Notes: a model not told the origin generated them from the letters alone. Positions 17,590-27,643 are shown, counted from the first letter of the stretch. The stretch is 64,000 nucleotides of DNA from Thermoflexus hugenholtzii (GCF_018771565.1 NZ_CP076326.1:1736001-1800000), one strand, 5' to 3'. Numbers and translations are program-made.

Positions 17590-17620
17590 AAAACAGATCC
17601 GCCTTGATCCGCCTTCCCCA

Positions 17621-17854
17621 GGAGCGGTTCCGCCGCGACCGAGCGCCCTGGTAGTTCGGGGCTGAAGCCCCCTATGTAGGCCGAAATTCATTTCGGCATC
17701 CATTGCGTCATCGAAGAGAGGGTGTCGGGGCTAAAGTCCCTCCTACAAAACCGTTTTTTCGTAGGAGCGGCTTTAGCCGCGACCCTTTGCGTCATCGAGA
17801 ACCAGCGGTTCGGGATTTTCGGAGCGACTTTCGCCGCAACCGTTGCGCCATCGA
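17621..17854. repeat. Cluster of REP-like short palindromes
   Basis: The gap between 17590 and 18074 has no gene. It contains palindromic units such as GGAGCGGTTCCGCCGCGACC (17621), TAGGAGCGGCTTTAGCCGCG (17762), GGAGCGACTTTCGCCGCAAC (17821), the GGGGCTNAAGNCCC hairpins near 17658 and 17727, and three copies of TTGCGYCATCGA (17703, 17787, 17843). The shared stem/loop pattern with variable spacing is that of REP-type extragenic repeats. Confidence 0.6.
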
Positions 17855-17920
17855 AGGCCGAGGTTCGGGATGGAAGCCCCCCTGCCAGAAGCGACCGGCG
17901 ACGTCACAAAGGGTAACGGA

Positions 17921-18000
17921 GGGTGTGTCCCGATTTTGTCGGGCCTGGCCGCTTTGTAGGACAACTGCGAGCAGTTGTCCTACGATTTTGGGACACACCC
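17921..18000. repeat. 80-bp palindromic element, copy 1, with 8-bp flanking duplication
   Basis: Perfect 11-bp terminal inverted repeats GGGTGTGTCCC and GGGACACACCC enclose two inner hairpins: CCGA-TTTTG-TCGG (17930-17942) and a 12-bp stem with loop CGAG (17956-17983). It is flanked by GTAACGGA on both sides (17913-17920 and 18001-18008), as expected for a target-site duplication. A second 80-bp copy is at 56507-56586, without flanking duplication. Non-autonomous MITE-like element or conserved structured repeat. Confidence 0.75.
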
Positions 18001-18038
18001 GTAACGGAGCCCCGTGGGTTCCCTTGCCGGATCCGTGC

Positions 18039-18044
18039 TAAAAT
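18039..18044 (+). promoter_or_regulatory. Candidate -10 box before relA/spoT
   Basis: TAAAAT followed by TGGGG, 30 bases upstream of ATG 18075. No clear -35. It starts 38 bases after copy 1 of the 80-bp element, whose insertion therefore lies in the relA promoter region. Confidence 0.45.
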
Positions 18045-18074
18045 TGGGGAAAGGGACGGAAAGGCGGTGGCGGC

Positions 18075-20279
<2,205 letters not shown>

Positions 20280-20318
20280 GGGAGAACACCTTCCCGGAGA
20301 GGTGGTCCAAAATCGTGG

Positions 20319-20324
20319 TATAAT
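20319..20324 (+). promoter_or_regulatory. Extended -10 promoter of tRNA-Glu
   Basis: TGGTATAAT (extended -10 TGn plus TATAAT) followed by TGG, 14 bases before the tRNA 5' end. No -35 at the usual distance. Confidence 0.6.
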
Positions 20325-20338
20325 TGGTTGCGGAACGC

Positions 20339-20412
20339 GCCCCCGTCGTCTAGTGGCCTAGGACGCCGCCCTTTCAAGGCGGAGGTCAGGGGTTCGAATC
20401 CCCTCGGGGGCA
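20339..20412 (+). tRNA. tRNA-Glu (UUC)
   Basis: 74 nt. The acceptor stem GCCCCCG pairs with CGGGGGC, the anticodon loop reads CTTTCAA with anticodon TTC, and the T-arm is GGTTCGAATCC. The discriminator is A; CCA is not encoded. D-loop GGCCTAGGAC is normal for tRNA-Glu. Confidence 0.96.
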
Positions 20413-20417
20413 CCTGG

Positions 20418-20452
20418 CCCCGCATTCCCTCACCGGGGATGCGGGGATTTAT
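20418..20452 (+). terminator. Hairpin terminator after tRNA-Glu
   Basis: CCCCGCAT (20418-20425) pairs perfectly with ATGCGGGG (20439-20446) and is followed by ATTTAT. The T-tract is short, so efficiency is uncertain. Confidence 0.55.
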
Positions 20453-20511
20453 GTCCCGGCGGAACGGCTTGATCCCGGATCCCCGAGGCAGAGCCCGGAG
20501 CACTGATTCCG

Positions 20512-21531
20512 ATGTTCCCGAAACGGATCCGCTCCATGCGCCGGCGGCGCCCGCGGCCTCCGATCGCCGGGATCGCCCTCCCGGGCGGGCTGATCGTGCT
20601 CATCCTCCTAAGCGTCCAGCAGACCCTGGCCCTGCCCTCCTGGGGAAGGCCCCTTCAGACCTCTCCAACCCCCACCGGGACCCCGACCCCGGAGCGCGTC
20701 CCCTCCTCGACGCCGACCCTCCCTCCGCCGACTGCAACGCCCCTTCCCACCCGGATTCCAACCCCGACCGGGACGCCGACGCCGACCCCCTATCCGTTTT
20801 TCCAGGAGCCGCTGCCGCCTTCCGACGGGACCCCGCGCGCCCTTCGGGTTCCCATCCTGATGTATCACTACATCTCCGACCCGCCTCCGGAGGCGGACCG
20901 CCTGCGCATGGATCTCTCCGTTCGGCCTTCTCAATTCGAAGCGCATCTGCAATATCTGCGTCAGGCCGGTTACGAGACAGTTTCCCTGAGCGACCTCATC
21001 TTCCATCTGACCCAGGGGAAGCCCCTGCCGCCGCGCCCCGTCGTGCTGACCTTCGATGACGGCTACCGGGATGCCTATGAGGAAGCCTTCCCTTTGCTGC
21101 AACGCTACGGCTTCCGAGGCACCTTCTTCGTGCTCACAGGGCGCGCCGATGAAGGGGATCCGCGCTATCTCTCCTGGGAGCAGATCCGCCGGATGAGCGA
21201 GGCCGGGATGGAGATCCAGCTCCATGGCCGGGAGCACATCCCGCTCAACGGGCGGGATGAGGCCTTCCTGTTCTATCACATCATCGGCGGCAAGCAATCC
21301 ATCGAAGCCCACACTGGCCGGCCGGTGCGCTTCTTCGCCTATCCGTCCTCCGTTTACGATGAGACGTTGATCCGGTTCCTGGAGGGCTATCGGTTCTGGG
21401 GAGCGGTGACCACCGCCTACGGGGCCGACGAGCGTCTGGAGAACCGCTTCCTGTGGCCGCGGATCCGCATACGGGGCACCGACGATGTGCAACGGCTGGC
21501 CGAGAAGCTCCGCCAAATCCCCCGCCCATGA
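20512..21531 (+). CDS. Exported polysaccharide deacetylase (NodB domain)
   Basis: 339 aa. N-terminal basic region and membrane span (GGLIVLILLSVQQTLAL), then a long Pro/Thr-rich linker (about residues 50-95), then a carbohydrate esterase family 4 NodB domain. The catalytic motif TFDDGYRDAY is intact and the second metal motif appears as LHGREHIPL (His-x4-His rather than the common H[ST]xxH). Likely removes acetyl groups from surface polysaccharide or peptidoglycan outside the membrane. Linker and anchor style match the C39 peptidase at 26 kb. The pseudouridine synthase starts 11 bp later. Confidence 0.83.
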   Translation: MFPKRIRSMRRRRPRPPIAGIALPGGLIVLILLSVQQTLALPSWGRPLQTSPTPTGTPTPERVPSSTPTLPPPTATPLPTRIPTPTGTPTPTPYPFFQEPLPPSDGTPRALRVPILMYHYISDPPPEADRLRMDLSVRPSQFEAHLQYLRQAGYETVSLSDLIFHLTQGKPLPPRPVVLTFDDGYRDAYEEAFPLLQRYGFRGTFFVLTGRADEGDPRYLSWEQIRRMSEAGMEIQLHGREHIPLNGRDEAFLFYHIIGGKQSIEAHTGRPVRFFAYPSSVYDETLIRFLEGYRFWGAVTTAYGADERLENRFLWPRIRIRGTDDVQRLAEKLRQIPRP

Positions 21532-21542
21532 GGGGGGCCTCG

Positions 21543-22316
21543 ATGGCCTTAGAGCGCCTGCAGAAGATCCTGGCGCGGGCCGGCCTGGGCTCCCGCAGGG
21601 AATGCGAGGAGATGATCCGACAGGGACGGGTGACCGTGAACGGGGTCCCCGCCCACCTGGGGATGCGCGCCGATCCGGAACGGGATGACATCCGGGTGGA
21701 CGGACGGCCGGTGAAGATCCCGCCTCTGATGGGATTCGTCCTCTACAAGCCGCGAGGGGTGCTCTCGGATCCCATGCCGGGCTCCTCTTCACCCACCGTC
21801 TATGATCTGGTTCCCCCGGTGAGGCCCCTTTATGTGGTGGGGCGGCTGGACGCGCGCAGCGAAGGGCTTATCCTCCTGATCAACGATGGGGAGCTTGCCC
21901 ATCGCCTGACGCACCCGCGCAATGAGCATCCCAAGGTTTACCACGTGCTCGTGGAAGGACGACCGGAGGCGGAAACCCTGGAGCGCTGGCGGCGCGGGAT
22001 CTTCCTGGACGGCCGACGGACCCGGCCGGCGAAGGTGCGGGTGATCCGTTATGAGGGGGCGCACACCTGGCTGGAGGTGGAGATGCGGGAGGGGAAGAAA
22101 CGCCAGATCCGGCGCATCGCCGCCCGCCTGGGCCATCCGGTGCGCCGCCTCATCCGCATCCGCATCGGGCCGGTGACCCTGGGGCGGCTGAAGCCCGGCC
22201 AGTGGCGTCCGCTCACCGAACAGGAGCTCCGACAGCTCCGATCTCTGAAGGCCGAGAAATCCCCTCGTTCCCGCCCGCGCCGGGCAGGGCAGCGGTCTGC
22301 GGCCCAAAAGGGATAA
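21543..22316 (+). CDS. Pseudouridine synthase, RsuA/RluB family
   Basis: 257 aa from ATG 21543. An N-terminal S4 RNA-binding domain (LQKILARAGLGSRRECEEMI) precedes the catalytic domain with the nucleophile Asp in VGRLDARSEGLILL and the C-terminal KKRQIRRIAARLGHPV motif. The size and motif GRLDxxSxG fit RluB/RsuA enzymes acting on 23S or 16S rRNA; which site is modified cannot be decided. A basic C-terminal tail (RSRPRRAGQRSAAQKG) follows. Confidence 0.9.
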   Translation: MALERLQKILARAGLGSRRECEEMIRQGRVTVNGVPAHLGMRADPERDDIRVDGRPVKIPPLMGFVLYKPRGVLSDPMPGSSSPTVYDLVPPVRPLYVVGRLDARSEGLILLINDGELAHRLTHPRNEHPKVYHVLVEGRPEAETLERWRRGIFLDGRRTRPAKVRVIRYEGAHTWLEVEMREGKKRQIRRIAARLGHPVRRLIRIRIGPVTLGRLKPGQWRPLTEQELRQLRSLKAEKSPRSRPRRAGQRSAAQKG

Positions 22317-22334
22317 GCCCCTGCATCGAAGAGC

Positions 22335-22619
22335 TCAGGCCCGCTTCCTCCCTCGGGAGGCCAGCCACCGGGCCAGGGACGCCGGGCTTTCGGCGGAGGG
22401 CTTTCCCAGAAGCAAGCCCTCTACGCTCACATCCTCATCCAGATCCGGCCAGTGGATGCCATAGCCGGCCCCAGCGATCTCAAACCTCTGCCGCTCCTCC
22501 GGCGTCCCATGAACCAGGCGTGGATACCTGCTCAGAGGCACCATGAGGGTGCGGCCGTCCTCCAGATCCACAATTAGGAGCTCATCCGTGACCCGGAGAT
22601 CGAGAACCTTCGGCTTCAT
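22335..22619 (-). CDS. DUF2442 domain protein
   Basis: 94 aa from ATG 22619 (a GTG at 22631 would add four residues). The sequence pattern KVLDLRVTDELLIVDLEDGRTLMVPLSRYPRL matches DUF2442, a small beta-rich family often encoded beside a DUF4160 partner and suspected to belong to toxin-antitoxin-like pairs. No DUF4160 gene is seen here. Neither start has a Shine-Dalgarno sequence. A 10-bp-stem hairpin separates it from rpsL. Confidence 0.65.
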   Translation of the reverse strand: MKPKVLDLRVTDELLIVDLEDGRTLMVPLSRYPRLVHGTPEERQRFEIAGAGYGIHWPDLDEDVSVEGLLLGKPSAESPASLARWLASRGRKRA

Positions 22620-22660
22620 AGAGGGGATCACCAGGGGGCATCACACAGGCGGGAATTCGA

Positions 22661-22691
22661 GGCTGGGGACATCTCAGGCCGCGTCCCCAGC
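22661..22691 (-). terminator. Hairpin downstream of rpsL
   Basis: GGCTGGGGAC (22661-22670) pairs with GTCCCCAGCC (22682-22691). No T-run follows, so it may be an attenuating or RNA-protecting hairpin rather than a full terminator. Confidence 0.4.
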
Positions 22692-22763
22692 CTCAGGATT
22701 TCCCCGACAGGCGAGAGAAGTAGTCACGAAGCGGTCCGGTATAGGGTCGTTCCGCTCCTCTCT

Positions 22764-23201
22764 TCACTTCTTCTGGGCCTTCTGCTCCTTCGGACGCTTG
22801 GCGCCGTATTTGGATCGGCCCTGGCGCCGCTTCTCCACTCCCGCTGCGTCCAGGGCGCCGCGGATGATGTGGTAGCGCACCCCGGGCAGGTCCTTCACAC
22901 GGCCGCCTCGCACCAGGACCACCGAGTGCTCCTGCAGGTTGTGGCCCTCGCCCGGGATATACGCCGTGACCTCCACGCCGCTGGTCAGGCGCACCCGGGC
23001 GATCTTCCGCAGGGCCGAGTTGGGCTTCTTGGGGGTCATGGTGCGCACCACCACGCACACCCCCCGCCGCTGGGGCGCCCCTTTGGGGTCCCAGTAGCGC
23101 TCCCCGGTGAGGGAGTTATACACCCAGTGGAGCGCCGGCGACTTGCTTTTCCGAACCTTAGGCTTTCGCCCCTTGCGCACCAGCTGATTGAATGTCGGCA
23201 T
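22764..23201 (-). CDS. rpsL: 30S ribosomal protein S12
   Basis: 145 aa; conserved S12 core [20 protein letters not shown] and [33 protein letters not shown], including the decoding-centre loop. An insertion of about 20 residues ([16 protein letters not shown]) lies between the N-terminal arm and the RRGVC segment, making it longer than E. coli S12 (124 aa). It is not followed by rpsG or fusA as in the usual str operon; the downstream gene is a DUF2442 protein. It has its own near-consensus promoter. Confidence 0.97.
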   Translation of the reverse strand: MPTFNQLVRKGRKPKVRKSKSPALHWVYNSLTGERYWDPKGAPQRRGVCVVVRTMTPKKPNSALRKIARVRLTSGVEVTAYIPGEGHNLQEHSVVLVRGGRVKDLPGVRYHIIRGALDAAGVEKRRQGRSKYGAKRPKEQKAQKK

Positions 23202-23257
23202 GCTCCCGGATCCCCCTTGTGTTTCCGATCGGATCTCGAGCCGAACAGACGCAGGTT

Positions 23258-23286
23258 ATTTTACACAGCCGATAGCGGGCTGTCAA
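23258..23286 (-). promoter_or_regulatory. Strong sigma-70 promoter of rpsL
   Basis: Minus strand TTGACA (23286-23281), 17-base spacer, TAAAAT (23263-23258). The -35 overlaps the last codon and stop of the MFS gene, which ends at 23283. Confidence 0.8.
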
Positions 23287-24554
23287 TGCGAACGGGTTCG
23301 AACCGCCCCGGCCGGGGGGCGAGCCAGGAGCAGGCTTCCCAGGAAGAGCAGGCCGGCGAGGCCGTAGACCACATCATAGCCCATCAGCCCTCCGGTGCTC
23401 CGGTTGATGGCGTCGATGGCCGGGCCGCTCAAGCGGGCGATGGCGCTGCCGAGGGCAGTGGCCATGTTCCCCAGCCCGAGGTAGCGCGCGGATTCCTCGG
23501 GGGGAACGATGCGGGTGATCCAGGTCCAGCTGGCGGCCACGAACAGCGCGACCCCGATCCCGATCACCAGGGAGGCCGCCACCAGGGCGGGCAGCTCCGG
23601 CCGCCCGACCAGTCGGGAGACCGCCAGGAACCCAAAGGTGCCCAGGCCTGCCAGGACCCCTGCCCCGCGCAACAGCGGCCGCGTCCCCCAGCGGTCCGCC
23701 AGGGCCCCCGCCGGCACCATCAGGAGCAGGATCATCGCCCCCAGGATGGCCGAGAGGGTCCCGTTCAGGGATTGGGCCTGCTCCATCGTTAGACCCATGG
23801 TGTCGCGGAGGAAAAAGATCAGGAAGGTGCGCAGCGTCAGCAGCGCCCACCAGAAGACCAGGCGATGGGCCAGCCAGAAGGCGAAAGTGGGCGCCCGGCT
23901 CCAGTCCACCTGATAGATCCAGGTGGGGCGACGGGAGGGCGGCTCCGCCAGGGCCTGGGAGGGCACCGCGGCGGCCGTGATCAGGCCCACCGCCAGATAA
24001 ACCCCCAGCAGCACCGGATACGGCCCCCAGATCTGGCCGCGCCCCAGGAAATATCCGGCGACCAGGGGGCCGATCACCACCGCTGGGATCTCCATGAACC
24101 CCTTGATCCCGGAGGCCCGCCCTCGCCGATCCTCGGGCACGTGATCGGGGATCAACCCCTGATAGGCCGCCTGCACCATGTTCGAGAACGTCTGCACCAG
24201 CAGCAGGGCCAGGATCAGCATGGGCACCGAGGGGGCGGCCACCAGGAGGGCGAGGGCCAGGGCAAGGAGCAGGCTTCCCAGCCAGAGGAAAGGCTTCCGG
24301 CGGCCCCAGGGGCTCCGGAGCTGATCGCTCCAGGCACCGAAGATCGGCTGGACCAGCGCGGCCCACACCAGGCCGATGAAGGCGACGCTCCCCAGCAACG
24401 TGTTCTGCCAGCCCGGGCCGGCCAGCTGGCTGGCCTTCTGGCTCAGCCACGGCGGGTCCACGATGTTCGAAGTCATGGTCAGGGCGAGCCCATAGAGGCT
24501 CAGGGCGATCCACTGTGGCCACGTCGTCGCGGCGCCGCGCGGGGTGGCAATCAT
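23283..24554 (-). CDS. MFS transporter (GPH/SLC45-like)
   Basis: 423 aa from ATG 24554, which has GGAGG six bases upstream; longer readings lack conservation. Twelve hydrophobic segments. Loop 2-3 motif GAWSDQLRSPWGRRKPFLWLG resembles the glycoside-pentoside-hexuronide/SLC45 branch (sucrose- and maltose-type carriers), so a sugar or glycoside is the likeliest substrate, but this is only family inference. Its stop overlaps the rpsL promoter. Confidence 0.78.
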   Translation of the reverse strand: MIATPRGAATTWPQWIALSLYGLALTMTSNIVDPPWLSQKASQLAGPGWQNTLLGSVAFIGLVWAALVQPIFGAWSDQLRSPWGRRKPFLWLGSLLLALALALLVAAPSVPMLILALLLVQTFSNMVQAAYQGLIPDHVPEDRRGRASGIKGFMEIPAVVIGPLVAGYFLGRGQIWGPYPVLLGVYLAVGLITAAAVPSQALAEPPSRRPTWIYQVDWSRAPTFAFWLAHRLVFWWALLTLRTFLIFFLRDTMGLTMEQAQSLNGTLSAILGAMILLLMVPAGALADRWGTRPLLRGAGVLAGLGTFGFLAVSRLVGRPELPALVAASLVIGIGVALFVAASWTWITRIVPPEESARYLGLGNMATALGSAIARLSGPAIDAINRSTGGLMGYDVVYGLAGLLFLGSLLLARPPAGAVRTRSH

Positions 24555-24599
24555 CGAGGCCTCCAGAGATCCCGAAGGTGTTGCTCCGACCGCCACACA

Positions 24600-24640
24600 G
24601 GGCGGGAAGCTGCGCACCTCCATTTTACGGCTTCCCGCCC
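24600..24640. promoter_or_regulatory. Inverted repeat with embedded -10 box upstream of the MFS gene
   Basis: GGGCGGGAAGC (24600-24610) pairs with GCTTCCCGCCC (24630-24640). The loop contains TAAAAT followed by GGAGG on the minus strand (24627-24622), a possible promoter of the MFS gene. The 11-bp arms could be an operator or an mRNA leader structure. Confidence 0.4.
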
Positions 24641-24773
24641 CAGGCGGAGATATGCCCACGAGCGGATCGCCGGGAGGAGCGCGGCTCATCCATCGCCGGG
24701 GGACCCGTCTTATCATGAGCGCGGCAGGCCGGGATCACGGCTGTGAGACCAATCGAGGAACGGAACCGCATCC

Positions 24774-25901
24774 ATGAAGGACCTCACCCTGGTGATGATG
24801 GTGGGCCCTTTGGGAGCTCATCCCCTCGAGCGCACCATGGGGTTCCTCCTGCGGATGGCTGCGCGGGAGACCCTCAGCCGGATCATGGGCACCGGTCGGG
24901 TGACCCGGGCCGTCCTGGCGGCCCCGGATCTGGAGGGACTGGAGTCCCTGGGCCACGCGCCCTTCCCCCTCGAGATCGATCTGGATCCCGCCTCGCAACC
25001 CTTTGATTTCGGCTCCCGCCTGGCGGATCTGATCGCGCGTTACCGGATCTCGCGCCTTCTGTATGTCGGCGCAGGCGCTTCCCCGCTCATGACATCCGAA
25101 GACTGGGACGCGGCCCTGGAGGCTTTCCAGGAGATGGAGGAGGGGCTGCTGACCAACAACCTGCACTCCAGCGACTGGATCGCCCTGGCCCCGGCGGAGG
25201 CCGTTCGGGCACGTCCCCACCGGCTCCCCACCGACAACGCCATGGCCTGGGTCCTTCACCGGGAAGGGGGGCTCCCGGCGCGCGCCTGGCCGCGCTCCAC
25301 CGCCTCCCTCCTGGACCTGGATACGCCGGTGGATGCGTTGATCGTCGCCCGTCATCCTCTGGCCCCGCCTGCCCTGCGCGCGGCGGTGGTGGAAACCGGA
25401 TGGGACGACCGCCGGGTCGCGCGGATAGAGGCCCTGCTGCGGACGCCGGGGAGCCGCCTGATCCTGGCCGGCCGGGTTCCCTCCTGGGCCTGGGCGGCCC
25501 TGGAACGCCATGCCCAGGTCTGGACGCGGGTGTTCAGCGAGGAGCGCGGCATGCAGGCCAGCGCCCGGATGCAGCGCGGGGAGGTCCGCTCCCTGGTGTA
25601 TGCCTACCTGCAGGCCGTCGGGCCCCGCGCGTTCTTCCAGACCTTAGGGGAGCTGGCGGATGGAGCCCTCCTGGACATCCGGGTCTGGATGGCCGCGGCC
25701 GGGCGCTGGCCGGAACCCGTCGATCGCTATGCGGCCGATCTGTTCGCGTGGGAAACCATCCGCGATCCGCTCCTGCGGGAGTGGGTGGAGGCAGCCGCTG
25801 GGGCGCCCCTCCCGGTGTTGCTGGGCGGCCACACCCTGGTCTCCGCCGGCCTGGTGGCGCTGCTGGAAAGCGCCCTGGGGATCCCCCGCCTTCCCTTGTA
25901 A
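24774..25901 (+). CDS. Unknown protein with nucleotidyltransferase-like N-terminal half
   Basis: 375 aa. The N-terminal ~190 residues have the alternating strand pattern of MobA/CofC-like nucleotidyltransferases: LTLVMMVGPLGAHPLERTMGF, then LLYVGAGASPLMTSEDWDAAL (compare the GxDxPLLT motif), TNNLHSSDWIAL and STASLLDLDTPVDAL (compare the DIDTPEDL motif). The usual GG signature for nucleotide binding is not evident. The C-terminal half shows no motif. I cannot name a substrate; the resemblance is a pattern reading only. No operon partner. Confidence 0.6.
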   Translation: MKDLTLVMMVGPLGAHPLERTMGFLLRMAARETLSRIMGTGRVTRAVLAAPDLEGLESLGHAPFPLEIDLDPASQPFDFGSRLADLIARYRISRLLYVGAGASPLMTSEDWDAALEAFQEMEEGLLTNNLHSSDWIALAPAEAVRARPHRLPTDNAMAWVLHREGGLPARAWPRSTASLLDLDTPVDALIVARHPLAPPALRAAVVETGWDDRRVARIEALLRTPGSRLILAGRVPSWAWAALERHAQVWTRVFSEERGMQASARMQRGEVRSLVYAYLQAVGPRAFFQTLGELADGALLDIRVWMAAAGRWPEPVDRYAADLFAWETIRDPLLREWVEAAAGAPLPVLLGGHTLVSAGLVALLESALGIPRLPL

Positions 25902-25944
25902 TCGGGTGTCGTGTCGCTGTGCTCCCCGGTGGGCTGATCCGAAG

Positions 25945-25950
25945 TAAAAT
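25945..25950 (+). promoter_or_regulatory. Candidate -10 box before the C39 peptidase gene
   Basis: TAAAAT followed directly by GGGGGG, 30 bases upstream of the ATG at 25981. No -35 seen. Confidence 0.4.
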
Positions 25951-25980
25951 GGGGGGCGACCTGTGGAGCCGGAGGGGGCG

Positions 25981-27303
25981 ATGGGCCGCTGGGGCTGGCG
26001 GATGGGGGGAGCGCTGATCCTCCTTATGGGACTGGGAGCGTTGTGGGAAGGGCTCCACCTGCTTCCCCCGCGGTATGTCGCCCGCCTGGTCCCGGAGCCC
26101 CTTCAGGCCTGGATCTGGCCCGCCCATCCCGCCGCCGTCCCCACTCCCTCGACGCCGGTGCCCCCGGAGCGACTGGCCGTTCTCCTGACGCCCCTCACGC
26201 CTGCGCTGCGACCCTCCCCAGGCCCCACCCCTTCCCGGACCCCGGTCCCCTCTCCTTCTCCTCGTCCATCGCCCTCGCCCACTCCTCGCCCCTTGCCGAC
26301 GCCGACGGTGACCCCGCCGGTTTTCCCCGGGCCCACCCAGGCCGCGCGCAACACCCCGGCAGCCCTGAACGAGGCCGACGTCCTGCTGTATGGCGTGCGC
26401 CACACGTTCCAGACCTGGAACAATTGCGGCCCGGCCACCTTGGCCATGGCGTTGAGTTTCTACGGCTGGCGGGGCACTCAGAAAGAGGCCGCTGCCGTCC
26501 TCAAGCCGGACCCCGAGGACAAGAACGTTTCCCCCGAGGAGATGGCGGCCTTCGTCCGGAGCCTGGGGCTGGGGGCCCGGGTGCGGGTGAACGGAACCCT
26601 CCCCCTCTTGCAGCAGCTGCTCCGAAACGGGTTCCCGGTGATCATCGAGACCGGCTTCGAGCCGGACCCCCGGCAGGGGTGGATGGGGCACTACCGCCTG
26701 CTCATCGGGTTCAGCGAGCGGCGGGGCCAGTTCATCGTGATGGATTCTTACATGGGGCCGAACCAGGGGATCCCTTACGCCGAGGTGGACCGCTACTGGC
26801 GCCACTTCCAGCGCGCTTATATCGTGATCTATCGTCCGGAGGATGAGGAGCGGGTGCGGGCGCTGATCGGGCCGGTCTGGGACGACGATGGACGGATGTG
26901 GGCGGAAGCCCTCGCCCGGGCCCAGGAGGAGCTCGTCGCCGATCCCCGGGACGCCTTCGCCTGGTTCAACGCCGGCGCGGCGTTCCTCCATCTGGGGCGG
27001 GCGGAGGAGGCGGCGACGGCCTTCGATCAGGCCCGGACCCTGGGGCTGCCCTGGCGGATCCTCTGGTATCGCTTTGAGCCCTTTGAGGCCTACCTGGCCG
27101 TCGGCCGCTACGCCGACGTGATCGCCCTGGCCGACGCCAACCTCCGGGTCACGCCCTATGTGGAAGAGTGGTATGACTACAAAGGGCAGGCTCTGCTGGC
27201 CTTGGGGGATCGGGAAGGCGCCCGCGCCATGTTCCAACGGGCACTACAGTTCAACCCGAACTTCCAGGCCGCTCGGGAGCATCTAACGGCCCTCACCCCA
27301 TGA
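25981..27303 (+). CDS. Exported C39-like cysteine peptidase with C-terminal TPR region
   Basis: 440 aa from ATG 25981, chosen because GGAGGGGG precedes it; an in-frame GTG lies at 25963. Domains in order: signal anchor (GGALILLMGLGALWEGL), Pro/Ser/Thr-rich linker (about residues 55-120), a Peptidase_C39_2-type domain and two or three TPR-like helical repeats. Catalytic residues are visible: Cys in NNCGPATLAMAL, His in MGHYRLLIGF and Asp in FIVMDSYMG. The TPR part (DAFAWFNAGAAFLHLGRAEEAATAF and GQALLALGDREGARAMFQRALQFNP) probably binds a partner. No ABC exporter or bacteriocin precursor is nearby, so it is not an obvious leader peptidase. Confidence 0.8.
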   Translation: MGRWGWRMGGALILLMGLGALWEGLHLLPPRYVARLVPEPLQAWIWPAHPAAVPTPSTPVPPERLAVLLTPLTPALRPSPGPTPSRTPVPSPSPRPSPSPTPRPLPTPTVTPPVFPGPTQAARNTPAALNEADVLLYGVRHTFQTWNNCGPATLAMALSFYGWRGTQKEAAAVLKPDPEDKNVSPEEMAAFVRSLGLGARVRVNGTLPLLQQLLRNGFPVIIETGFEPDPRQGWMGHYRLLIGFSERRGQFIVMDSYMGPNQGIPYAEVDRYWRHFQRAYIVIYRPEDEERVRALIGPVWDDDGRMWAEALARAQEELVADPRDAFAWFNAGAAFLHLGRAEEAATAFDQARTLGLPWRILWYRFEPFEAYLAVGRYADVIALADANLRVTPYVEEWYDYKGQALLALGDREGARAMFQRALQFNPNFQAAREHLTALTP

Positions 27304-27314
27304 GCCTTCCTCAT

Positions 27315-27500
27315 TCACCGGAGCGGCGAAGCCTCGCCCCGCAGCCACCGCCCCAGCCCGATCAGCCATCCTCCCACCCGGAACGCAAGCCCCTCATCCG
27401 GATTCCCCTGCTCCGCCAGCCGGCACAACCGCTCCCGCTCCCCCGCCACCCGATGCTCCTGCCCATACCAGTGCACCCAGTCCTGGGCATCCAGAAACAT
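27315..27500 (-). CDS. Small hypothetical protein (61 aa)
   Basis: MFLDAQDWVHWYGQEHRVAG at the start, then a helical region ending in the amphipathic segment GGWLIGLGRWLRGEA. No known motif. Its own upstream region has a consensus -35 and a 6-6 palindrome within the promoter spacer, which argues that the frame is real. A purine run (GGGGGGAAC) precedes the ATG. Convergent with the C39 peptidase gene, whose stop is 11 bp away. Confidence 0.45.
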   Translation of the reverse strand: MFLDAQDWVHWYGQEHRVAGERERLCRLAEQGNPDEGLAFRVGGWLIGLGRWLRGEASPLR

Positions 27501-27562
27501 CCGTTGTTCCCCCCGTTATCCGACATTTTGCACGAAAATTCGTTTAAAGCTTCAGCAATTTA

Positions 27563-27591
27563 ATCATCTCACAAATTTTATTTGTTGTCAA
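27563..27591 (-). promoter_or_regulatory. Promoter with palindromic operator for the 61-aa ORF
   Basis: Minus strand TTGACA (27591-27586), then the perfect inverted repeat ACAAAT-AAA-ATTTGT filling the spacer, then GATGAT/TGATTA as weak -10. A palindrome between -35 and -10 is a typical repressor site. The region is much more AT-rich than its surroundings. Confidence 0.5.
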
Positions 27592-27623
27592 AAAGGGAGG
27601 GCCTGCTTCCTTCAGGCCCTCCC
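27590..27623 (-). terminator. Rho-independent terminator of speE
   Basis: Perfect 11-bp stem GGGAGGGCCTG / CAGGCCCTCCC with a 7-base loop, followed on the minus strand by TTTTT. It lies 20 bp after the speE stop and directly abuts the promoter of the next small gene. Confidence 0.85.
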
Positions 27624-27643
27624 TTCCGGGCGGGGGCGGCTGG

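Noticed and set aside
17590-18074. CRISPR array in the repeat-rich gap
   Set aside because: Repeats are short, palindromic, unequal in spacing and variable in sequence; no spacers of constant size and no cas genes.
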